Shown here: piece after piece, positions 37,601-45,357 of the stretch | Layout of the letters: every line of letters begins with the position of its first letter | Position numbering within the stretch: the stretch's first letter is position 1 | Source of the DNA: Bacteroidota bacterium | Lineage (GTDB): Bacteria; Bacteroidota; Bacteroidia; B-17B0; Aurantibacillaceae | Direction: 5' to 3' | NCBI GenBank assembly: GCA_021323535.1 | Contig: JAJONO010000023.1 | Location: 1 to 64,000 of the forward strand | DNA length: 64,000 nucleotides | Position numbers and translations under genes: made by a program | The notes under the pieces: generated by a model | What the model saw: the letters and a program-made list of their open reading frames with translations, nothing else | Told to the model about the DNA's origin: nothing | Database searches by the model: none

Positions 37601-40165
37601 GTGCATCAATCGTATGATTTTACAAAGCACCAGGTAAAACCAACATTAAAACAATTACTCGGAAATTTAAAAGCCGAGTACGATGTAAGCAACAATTATC
37701 AGAAGGAAAAACTGAACATTGAGCAATTCTTTAAGCTTGGTGATGTTTTTGAGTTACTCAACAAACTCAAAGAAACGGGGTCGAAGGTCAACACGCAGGT
37801 TATTCAGTATGTAAAAAATCCTGAAACCAGTCTTTCTACTCTTAATGAATTACAGGGAATAAATTCGTTACTTACAACACTTACCACGCTTCTTAACGAC
37901 AATGCCGATAATATTTCTGAAAAAAATCTCAACGCGGTTGAGCAGATCCTTCAGAGCATGATCGACAAATCGAAAGATCTTGCCGCCATTGCTCCATTGG
38001 TAAAAGAACTCAATAACGCGCATGTTACCCTGAGAAAACTGATCCTGGAACAGGCATTAACACCTGTGCAGGTAAAAGGTTTGCTCACGAAAGCGAGTTT
38101 TGATAAATTTTATAATCTTAACCGGGAAGCCGGAAAAATTGAAGGCGAGAGAATTGTTTATCATACTCAGAAAATTAAAAAATTATATAAGGATCTTCTT
38201 CGTGTTAACGCCGCGTACATCATTTCAAAACAGCAGGACCGTCTTAATAAAATGATACAGCGTTCTGAAATGTCGATGGCCGGTAAAACAAATGCAGAGA
38301 AAGAAGAAAAACGTTCGTTGGTAGAAGGACGAAAAATCCTGGAGAATGAATTCGGAAAAACCATTCGTTTTAAATCTATACGTGATCTGGCTACTTCGGA
38401 GTCTGGGCAGATTATCCGTGAACTGAAACCGGTTTGGCTGATGAGTCCGCTCAGTGTTTCGGATACGCTTCCTTTAAAAACAGATTATTTTGATGTAGTT
38501 ATCTTCGATGAGGCCAGCCAGATTACTTTAGAAGAAGGAATTCCACCGGTTTACCGCGCGTCGCAGGCCATTATTGTGGGCGACGAAATGCAGATGCCTC
38601 CGAGTAATTTCTTCAGCAGCACATCTGCCGATCCGGATGATCTTTGGGAAGAAGATGAAGAAGAATCAAAGTTATTGTCTCTTGATGCGGATAGTTTCCT
38701 GACACAAGGCGCACGAAAATTTCCTTCGGTGATGCTAGGCTGGCACTATAGAAGTAAACACGAATCGCTTATTGGTTTTTCGAATGCTTCGTTCTATAAA
38801 AATGAATTACTAACCATTCCGGACGCACAGGACAATCATCGTGAACTGAAAGAGATCGTCGCTGAAAAAATGGAGAACGCTATTGAAAACGCGTCGTTGC
38901 TTCTTGATCGTCCTATCAGTTATCATTTTCTCAAACATGGGGTTTACGAAAGCAGGAGTAATTCTGCCGAAGCGGATTATATTGCCGAACTCATTCGCAA
39001 TTTATTGTTTCGCAAAAACGGCTTGAGCATTGGCGTGGTTGCTTTTTCGATGGAACAACAGGGAGAAATTGAGAACGCCGTGCAACGTTTATGCAATAGC
39101 GACAAAGAATTTGAAAAGATCATGGAAGAAGAATACAAGAGAATTGAAGACAATCAGTTCGTTGGTATTTTCTTTAAGAATCTTGAAAATGTTCAGGGCG
39201 ACGAGCGTGATATCATTATCATGAGCACCTGTTACGGTTACGATCCTAAAGGAAAAATGATCATGAATTTTGGCCCTATTAACCGTCGCGGCGGAGAAAA
39301 ACGGCTCAATGTAATTTTCTCGCGAGCCAAGAAACACATGTGTGTGGTGAGCTCGATCAAATACACCGATATTAAAAACGAGTACAACGAAGGCGCGAAT
39401 TATTTCAGAAAATATTTACAGTATGCTGCACACGCCAGCAAAGGCGATATGGAAATGGCATCGATGGTGCTGCAGTCTGTTATATCGGATGAAAACAGAA
39501 CTTCAAATGATCTGTATCAAAGCGAAGTCATCAACCAGTTGAGCGAAGCTTTAATAGAAAAAGGGTTCTTCACAAAAACACTTGTTGGCCAATCGCATTT
39601 TAAATGTCATATCGGTATCAAACAAAACCAAAGCGATACTTCTTACGTAGCTGGTATTTTAGTGGATGATCTGCTGCATTACACGAATAATGATTTACTG
39701 GAACAATATTTATTTAAACCTGATCTCTTACGTTACAGCGGTTGGAAAGTGGCGCAGGTATTCGCGAAGGACTGGTATGAAGACAGGGAAAAAGTGCTGA
39801 ATAAAATACTGGCTGTGATCAACAATACCGAAGAGCCTGAAATTGTTCATGAAGCTCCTGACGAAGAAGCTCAGATGCATGAACCTGAAAAAACTGAAGA
39901 AAGCAATCAGCCTGTTGCCGAAGAAAAGGAACCTGTTGTTGAGAAAAATTCTATAGAGACAGTGCGTTTAATAAGCACTGAAAATAACAGCCATAAATTC
40001 TGGGAGGCTTTTGTAGAGGAGAATAACCTGGTAATCACTTACGGAAAAGTAAATACAAAAGGGCAAAAGATCATTAAACCTTTTGACACCAAAGAACAGG
40101 CTGAGACAGAGAAACAAAAACTGGTGAGGCAGAAGCTGGGCAAGGGGTATAAGGAGGATAGATAG
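34700..40165 (+). CDS. Giant SF1 (DNA2/NAM7-like) helicase: kinase-C-lobe-like N-terminus, DUF4011-like region, AAA helicase, Vsr-like remnant, WGR
   Basis: Walker A 'IIQGPPGTGKSQTISNLVADYLA', Walker B 'DVVIFDEASQITLEEGIPPVYRASQAIIVGDEMQMPPSNFF', 'NVQGDERDIIIMSTCYG', 'RRGGEKRLNVIFSRAKKHMCVVSS'; 'LRNRLFDTSRRNRLLYFKP' DUF4011-like; C-terminal WGR-like 'HKFWEAFVEENNLVITYGKVNTKGQKIIKPFDTKEQAETEKQKLVRQKLGKGY'. Confidence 0.88.
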   Translation: MTVMKDIAFHQFLLDSIERGGFTNDDVIAVIMPLLEEVNSFHASGKVAPLHRMDSILITNEKLDIDENLVKSPTDNLSKIKEILPNNNQTFEVSGQLKQSTSIGEYNSVKLKNRLVETNLNAPITMPVYLLNYKCFEMELGHHDAVSDIFVLGMILAGLSLGLDLSQEDELTSFVDNRESMIYLNSKIHPSIANIIVGMTELDRRKRWKDLSEIIDNLKNYRDYNPEAELDLATVAAAKNTPKQNRQQFIQGKLRNRLFDTSRRNRLLYFKPNLKFLNLSVSSVPAVLNYKNIDPDSLFYWNKDVAEKITKGKDISLSKYIRFEDNSYIAPSLDRIRLEANKDVNEYGFSQLRLVVSFLNWYNTKEQVTEKITSPLVLVPVNVVKKKGVKDQFILEIIDSEAEINPVLSFMLKDLYDIRLPETIQLSETSLEDFFQNLKMQIEKTRSGIVLEFVNKPKIKLIHAMAKQTLSQYKRRVNKNRKIQSFHNLDYSYSNENFQPLGLQLYRNYVKPEYSSLEFLINNDIKPATANFTDPELNETTRELYQLDEGGSNPFKWEFDTCNMVLGNFNYKKMSLVRDYDTIIDQKIESSVFDSLFSDLPKNLTQEKTNDVNVGEQFNVVQSDPTQNRSVIYSRKGDSYIIQGPPGTGKSQTISNLVADYLARGKKVLFVCEKRAAIDVVYYRLKQQGLDQLCCLIHDSQTDKKGFILNLKSTFEQFTKKPIPVKDAEIDRNNVITKINIELDLIRRFHQSMQHKLDDAGVMIRELLEVLVQTKKHLRPEHLNISDGLSGYKQWLEHGETIEKLALTLKEISGEPFLSKHPLRFINEKVIRYSKTDHELREDLSKSMDLLNEISERLEMTEIPDSLKQTVTSIRELLDHAAFLLPFKEQDKLELLTHKSPLHQKLTDSIDQLEKLNSSVKEAADKNKYWSNKFSQADAENAYEIVCKHEGSFFSFLNGNFRRTKKSVHQSYDFTKHQVKPTLKQLLGNLKAEYDVSNNYQKEKLNIEQFFKLGDVFELLNKLKETGSKVNTQVIQYVKNPETSLSTLNELQGINSLLTTLTTLLNDNADNISEKNLNAVEQILQSMIDKSKDLAAIAPLVKELNNAHVTLRKLILEQALTPVQVKGLLTKASFDKFYNLNREAGKIEGERIVYHTQKIKKLYKDLLRVNAAYIISKQQDRLNKMIQRSEMSMAGKTNAEKEEKRSLVEGRKILENEFGKTIRFKSIRDLATSESGQIIRELKPVWLMSPLSVSDTLPLKTDYFDVVIFDEASQITLEEGIPPVYRASQAIIVGDEMQMPPSNFFSSTSADPDDLWEEDEEESKLLSLDADSFLTQGARKFPSVMLGWHYRSKHESLIGFSNASFYKNELLTIPDAQDNHRELKEIVAEKMENAIENASLLLDRPISYHFLKHGVYESRSNSAEADYIAELIRNLLFRKNGLSIGVVAFSMEQQGEIENAVQRLCNSDKEFEKIMEEEYKRIEDNQFVGIFFKNLENVQGDERDIIIMSTCYGYDPKGKMIMNFGPINRRGGEKRLNVIFSRAKKHMCVVSSIKYTDIKNEYNEGANYFRKYLQYAAHASKGDMEMASMVLQSVISDENRTSNDLYQSEVINQLSEALIEKGFFTKTLVGQSHFKCHIGIKQNQSDTSYVAGILVDDLLHYTNNDLLEQYLFKPDLLRYSGWKVAQVFAKDWYEDREKVLNKILAVINNTEEPEIVHEAPDEEAQMHEPEKTEESNQPVAEEKEPVVEKNSIETVRLISTENNSHKFWEAFVEENNLVITYGKVNTKGQKIIKPFDTKEQAETEKQKLVRQKLGKGYKEDR

Positions 40166-40169
40166 GATA

Positions 40170-40226
40170 AAAACCACCCTTCGTCCGCCGCAGCGGATCA
40201 GGGCAGGCTCCGGACGCAGAGGTTTA
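40170..40226. other. GC-rich, foldable intergenic element after the helicase gene
   Basis: cgtccg (40182-40187) pairs with cggacg (40211-40216); nested tccgc-cgca-gcgga; outer aaacc/ggttt. Local GC far above the surroundings. Confidence 0.45.
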
Positions 40227-40347
40227 TTTTTCTGTGTGGTAAAAAGTAAACATAGGTTTCTATCTTCGACAGAAATGGAAAGCAACGCTGTGAAACAGGG
40301 ACTGGAGTCAAGAATACAACTGGAACATTTTTTTACCAAAATTTTAC

Positions 40348-40845
40348 ATGGAAGAACCAAAGTTTACATTACCTGCACAAACGAGAATAGGTCATGTTCA
40401 TTTGAAAGTTTCAAATCTCCAGCGTGCGCTTGATTTTTATTGTGACAAACTTGGTTTTGAACTCACAACTACTTACGGATCACAAGCTGCTTTTATTTCA
40501 GCAGGAGGTTATCACCATCATATAGGATTGAACACCTGGTATAGCGAGGGACTTGGCTCTGCCCCACAACGCTCAGTTGGATTATTTCATACAGCTATTT
40601 TATTTCCCACCCGCAAAGATCTCGCTACAATCTATTACCGTTTACTTAAACTGAATTATCCTTTAACCGGAGCAAGTGATCACGGAGTCTCAGAAGCATT
40701 GTACCTTAATGACCCTGATGGAAACGGAGTGGAATTATATTGGGATCGCCCACAGGATCAATGGCCAAAAAATGACGATGGTTCTTTGAACATGTATACC
40801 AATCCTCTGGACCTGAATAACCTTCTTGACGAATTAAATCGGTGA
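40348..40845 (+). CDS. VOC family protein (glyoxalase/catechol-2,3-dioxygenase-like)
   Basis: 'IGHVHLKVSNLQRALDFYCDKLGFEL', 'YLNDPDGNGVELYWDRPQDQW'. Confidence 0.93.
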   Translation: MEEPKFTLPAQTRIGHVHLKVSNLQRALDFYCDKLGFELTTTYGSQAAFISAGGYHHHIGLNTWYSEGLGSAPQRSVGLFHTAILFPTRKDLATIYYRLLKLNYPLTGASDHGVSEALYLNDPDGNGVELYWDRPQDQWPKNDDGSLNMYTNPLDLNNLLDELNR

Positions 40846-40961
40846 GTTTATACAAAATAAGTTCTTAAAAGAGTGTGTCTAACAGTAAGTAGCTCATTCG
40901 TTAACATCAGACTCTATAAAAAGAGTTTATCGAAGTCTTGAGAAACCTTGAGCATGCTTAC

Positions 40962-41645
40962 TTAGGCCACATATCCCAGAACATTCAGAACATCGTTTTC
41001 CTGAATCTCATTCGCACCACGTCCCAACGACACCTCCGCAAATACTTCATATCTCGTCTTCATGTTCCATGGACGACGTAACACCGTGATCTTATCACAC
41101 ATAAATCCTCCTTTAAAATAATAATTGTTGAGATTGGAAATTTTATCGAAATCATAATTAGGTACCGAACGGGCGATGGTTAAATGCGGATCAATATCAT
41201 GAACACGCTGGTTGAACGCGCCTAGAAGAATTTCATTCACCTGCTTCACAGGTTTGTCGTCCTGAAACTTGAACACAATCGATTTTTTATAGCCGTGATC
41301 GTATATATCAAGATTTTTAAGGTCTATCCTGAAACTATCCAGCCCTTCCAACGCATTTTTAATTTTTGGTACAATGAGCTGCTCATGCATGGCACTCGCA
41401 AATTTAAACAGGGAAATATGAGCAATGGACCACAGATCCGACTCGCTGATGCCAATTTCATAATTGAGAGCGCTTTTCTTTAAGGCAATCTGACGTTTCA
41501 CGTTTTCATCAGGAGCAATAAGAATAAAATATTCGTAACGTTCGCGTGAGCGCTTTTCGGTGTTGTCGAAACGACCCGGCTTCCTGGTTAATACATCATC
41601 ATAACCAAAAAGATTCAACTGAGCATTCATATCCTGTGTTTTCAT
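40962..41645 (-). CDS. 2'-5' RNA ligase-like 2H phosphoesterase
   Basis: Two HxS/Tx motifs: 'IAHISLFKFA' and 'DPHLTIARS'. Confidence 0.8.
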   Translation of the reverse strand: MKTQDMNAQLNLFGYDDVLTRKPGRFDNTEKRSRERYEYFILIAPDENVKRQIALKKSALNYEIGISESDLWSIAHISLFKFASAMHEQLIVPKIKNALEGLDSFRIDLKNLDIYDHGYKKSIVFKFQDDKPVKQVNEILLGAFNQRVHDIDPHLTIARSVPNYDFDKISNLNNYYFKGGFMCDKITVLRRPWNMKTRYEVFAEVSLGRGANEIQENDVLNVLGYVA

Positions 41646-41708
41646 ATTTCAAAATTACTACAGGATATAGGGAAGTATTGCTACAATTTGTAGAATGCCT
41701 TGAAATCG

Positions 41709-42566
41709 TTACCTGGCCTCCTTTACAAGCTTCTTTACATGTGAAACTGAGCCTGTTTTGTACCTTAAAAAGTAACAGCCCGAAGGTAGATCGGGATCAA
41801 AACCGATCTTCATTTTCTTGTCCTTTACCTCCACATTCATTTTAACTTCTCTTCCCAACAGGTCAGACATCATAATATCCGAAACATCAGCCTCGTTCAG
41901 CTCAATGTAAATTGCATTACTTATCGGATTAGGGTAAATCCTGGGATAATCTTTACGCCCTTCCCTCAATCCGGTAGTGATCTGTGATGAAGAATATTCT
42001 TTGATAAGACAGGTATCCTTTGTACTGCATTGCAGTTTTATCCAGCCATAAGCTGTCATGTTTCCGTTCTGATATTTCACGCCCAGATATTTATCACCGC
42101 CAATCCAATCGTTCACATTTTTATTCCCACCGCCAGCTCCGGAATGATCGGTAAAGTATAAGGTGGTGTTATCCCATACAGTTCCTGAAGCATTGATTTG
42201 CTCACCAGGGTTCAAAGGTTTTGCCACTTTTGTAACATTCCAACCCGGTCCACCCGGTACAAATACCGAATCCCACCTTCCAAAGCTGATGGATACATTC
42301 GGATCGAGGGAAGTTACCTTAATGTAGGCCGCGCTTCCCGAAGAGCTCACTGCGCCATGCGCCGTAAATTCAAGGTCGTATGAAGGGTTGTTAAAGATAC
42401 TCACACTATAAGTATCATTGGTATATGGAACAACCACGTAATTTATCATCACATCAGGGTTGATGTCCATGTAATTTGCAAGAAATGTTCCTGCGGTATA
42501 AACCTGGCTATAAGATCTTGTTAAAAAGGCGATAAAAAACAGGAATAAATTTTTTTTCATGAGCAA
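41709..42566 (-). CDS. Secreted protein with T9SS type A sorting domain
   Basis: Signal peptide; 'RIYPNPISNAIYIEL...LPSGCYFLRYKTGSVSHVKKLVKEAR'. Confidence 0.85.
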   Translation of the reverse strand: MLMKKNLFLFFIAFLTRSYSQVYTAGTFLANYMDINPDVMINYVVVPYTNDTYSVSIFNNPSYDLEFTAHGAVSSSGSAAYIKVTSLDPNVSISFGRWDSVFVPGGPGWNVTKVAKPLNPGEQINASGTVWDNTTLYFTDHSGAGGGNKNVNDWIGGDKYLGVKYQNGNMTAYGWIKLQCSTKDTCLIKEYSSSQITTGLREGRKDYPRIYPNPISNAIYIELNEADVSDIMMSDLLGREVKMNVEVKDKKMKIGFDPDLPSGCYFLRYKTGSVSHVKKLVKEAR

Positions 42567-42645
42567 TGTATTTCTGAAACATTGCTAAAAAAACATACCA
42601 CGGCAATAAGTTTGTTATTACAAGAAGATCGGGAAAAATTTCCTG

Positions 42646-45357
42646 CTAAGAAGTGATTTCGTGAATGAAAAGCTTCCCTTGGTTAGAAAGTGTGGCAAAG
42701 GAATTTCTTTTTACCCGAAGCACATCAATGATATCGACATCTGTTTCCACAACACAAATTGGCTCCGGCTGATCGTTCTGAATATCAAAAACAGTGATCT
42801 TCCTGAGTTCAACAGTCAAAAACTTATTATCGGGAATATGTTTTATCATTACCAGTTTTTGCCCCCCTTCACCGAAATAATGGCTATTAGCTTTAATATC
42901 TTGTGAATCGGCCCTGTAAAGTAAGCAGCCAAATTCGGTTGACGCCATAAAACGTAAAGCGGCGTGATGATCCTGCAATTCCAGTTTGTTGATCACGGCT
43001 CCCGCGTAAAAATCCTGTACGAGCCCTGTTTCATCTATCCTGAAAAGAAGATCGGCGCATTTGAAAAAAATGAATTCTCTACGGTAGAGCAATTCCAACT
43101 CAATAGAACTAAATACGAATTCAGAAGCGGTTTCACTTGAGAAACGACAATCCACAATATTGATAAGACTTCCGCTGAACGAGTAATTATGCAGGGAAAC
43201 TGTTCTGTCATCTCTGCAAAGAAATGTGATCCGGTCCCTTCCGGTAATTACCGCGCCCATTGAACTTTCGGGTATCCAGTTAGGAAATTCGACAATGATA
43301 TGATGCGAAAATTCGCGGGTAACATCAAATAATTTTTTCGCGTGAGAAGTATTTCTCTTCGAACACACAAAAACGCGGTGGGTAAAAAATGTGTCGGTCA
43401 CCACATCCTGCAGATAGAATAATTCGTCGGTCATAGCCGAATGTTCTACATAACCGTTCCAGTTTCCTCTCGCGAAACATATCTGCCGTCCTTTATAACC
43501 AAAAGCCAGGAACTCGTCGCGAATGTTTATAACCTTGATCCAGTTAGTACCCTCCGGCAATTTTATTTCCGATACCGGCTGATTGTATTTTGTAATTTCT
43601 TTCGCGCTGCTCAGGTAACGGTTAAAATCAGAAGGAAGAAAACGATCATCTGGTACAAAACTTTTTAGTTTATACAGGGCCGAAGAATTTCCCTTCATTA
43701 CCTGTTCGCCTACAAGTGAGTACGCCATTTCTTTAGTGGCCGCCCTCATTTCTTCATTTTCTTTTTTGTCGGCAATTCCCGCAAGTACATTTAAAAAGCT
43801 TGACCGTTTTGAGGAAGGTGTTTTGTTGTTATAAACATTATTGATATGCGCCACAAGATCGGCTTCGTCTTTCTGCAGTTTATCAAAGTATTTAGTGAGG
43901 CAGGCTTCCCTGTTGGAAGAATTTTCCCATCCTTCCAGTAATGTTGCCGTAGCTCTTTCGTGTTCTTTCTTTTTTTCTTCCTGCAAGCGGGCCGCCTCAA
44001 TATAATCCTGCGCCGTTAAGGCATTCTCAACACATTTTTCATAATAGATATTTGCATTGTCCGATCGCTCGAGCAAAACATAAAGATCGCCCACTTTTTC
44101 ATTACGGTTGAGCTCAATGTAAAGATCAATGGCTTCGTTGTACAAACCTCCCGACTCGAGACACTCCGCCGCGGCACCTTTATTGTTGAGATGATCTTTA
44201 TAAACGGTCGCTGCCTCGCGGTACATTTTCCCTCTCTTCAAAACATCGGCAGCAGAATGAAAATCATTGAGCAAGTGCGCATAGATGTAGGCAGCCTTTT
44301 TATAATTCTCGTTTTCAATTTCAGTTTGCGCCGCTTTAATATATTTTGTACGAAGATCGTTGTAAAATTTACTAAGGTCCCAGCCATCTACTTTATCACC
44401 ACCTCCCAATTTACCTAAATTAAAACTGGTATCGTTCCTGGTAAGTTTCGCCGATGGTGGCGCCTCTCCCCTGTTGAAATAATTACTTCCAAGAGGAATA
44501 GCATATTGAAGCGCTTCATCTGAATTTTTATCAAACATATCAAGAAGGCGTTTCAGTTCCGACTCACGTTTTTTCTCGAGGTCCTCGATCTTGTTGTCCA
44601 TCCACTTGCTGAACTTATCCATAAGTCCTTCTTCCTCTTTTCCTGAGCCTCCACCCGAATCTCCACCTGCCCCTCCCGATCCGGCTTTCGATCCTGCTCC
44701 AAGTTTACCAATGCCTTCGGTAAGATTTTTTAATCCTTTTAATCCGGCCAGACTTATATCGTCTTTCAATTTTTCAAGACCACTTCTTTCTTTTTCTTTA
44801 AGATCATCAATGGACTTTGTGCCAACATCTTCTTTTAATGATTCTATCAATTGTTCTGGCGGCGGCTCTTCTACATGGATACGATTCAACGGAAGAAAAA
44901 CAGGTTTTACATCGGGAACATCGAGACATCTGGTTTCCATTGGTGGTTCCAGGGTAATAAGATCGTCTACCGTTTTTCTATCCTGCTGTTCATAACCGAT
45001 CAAACCTATCGAAGGATGAAACACCATCACATCAAATAAAATAAGTTGCTTCAATTCATCAGTACTTGTTTCAGGAAACAGGGTTGAATGAAGCGGAATA
45101 AACAATTTTTCGCCTACACATCTGTAAGGAAATTTTACTGTTTCCCTTCTGCATTTTGGTTTTTCATGAAACATTACAAATAATCCGGCGGGAGAAACAG
45201 AATCTAATCCTTTAGGAACAACGTAACAGGAAATATGTTCATACGACACTTCATAACGGTCGAGTTCTCTTAACCATTCCGCAGGATCGGTTCCCCTGAT
45301 AAACGCGCCGTTTATAAGGAAATTGGATTGTTCGATATGTCGTAAACTGAGTTCCAC
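42646..45357 (-). CDS. bpX/TPR/beta-propeller-like component of MoxR-vWA ternary system (903 aa)
   Basis: N-terminal domain, Gly/Ser-rich linker 'GAGSKAGSGGAGGDSGGGSG', TPR-like region 'AAYIYAHLLNDFHSAADVLKRGKMYREAATVYKDHLNNKGAAAECLESGGLYNEAIDLYIEL', C-terminal beta-rich repeats. GTG start abuts the upstream stop codon. Confidence 0.65.
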   Translation of the reverse strand: MELSLRHIEQSNFLINGAFIRGTDPAEWLRELDRYEVSYEHISCYVVPKGLDSVSPAGLFVMFHEKPKCRRETVKFPYRCVGEKLFIPLHSTLFPETSTDELKQLILFDVMVFHPSIGLIGYEQQDRKTVDDLITLEPPMETRCLDVPDVKPVFLPLNRIHVEEPPPEQLIESLKEDVGTKSIDDLKEKERSGLEKLKDDISLAGLKGLKNLTEGIGKLGAGSKAGSGGAGGDSGGGSGKEEEGLMDKFSKWMDNKIEDLEKKRESELKRLLDMFDKNSDEALQYAIPLGSNYFNRGEAPPSAKLTRNDTSFNLGKLGGGDKVDGWDLSKFYNDLRTKYIKAAQTEIENENYKKAAYIYAHLLNDFHSAADVLKRGKMYREAATVYKDHLNNKGAAAECLESGGLYNEAIDLYIELNRNEKVGDLYVLLERSDNANIYYEKCVENALTAQDYIEAARLQEEKKKEHERATATLLEGWENSSNREACLTKYFDKLQKDEADLVAHINNVYNNKTPSSKRSSFLNVLAGIADKKENEEMRAATKEMAYSLVGEQVMKGNSSALYKLKSFVPDDRFLPSDFNRYLSSAKEITKYNQPVSEIKLPEGTNWIKVINIRDEFLAFGYKGRQICFARGNWNGYVEHSAMTDELFYLQDVVTDTFFTHRVFVCSKRNTSHAKKLFDVTREFSHHIIVEFPNWIPESSMGAVITGRDRITFLCRDDRTVSLHNYSFSGSLINIVDCRFSSETASEFVFSSIELELLYRREFIFFKCADLLFRIDETGLVQDFYAGAVINKLELQDHHAALRFMASTEFGCLLYRADSQDIKANSHYFGEGGQKLVMIKHIPDNKFLTVELRKITVFDIQNDQPEPICVVETDVDIIDVLRVKRNSFATLSNQGKLFIHEITS

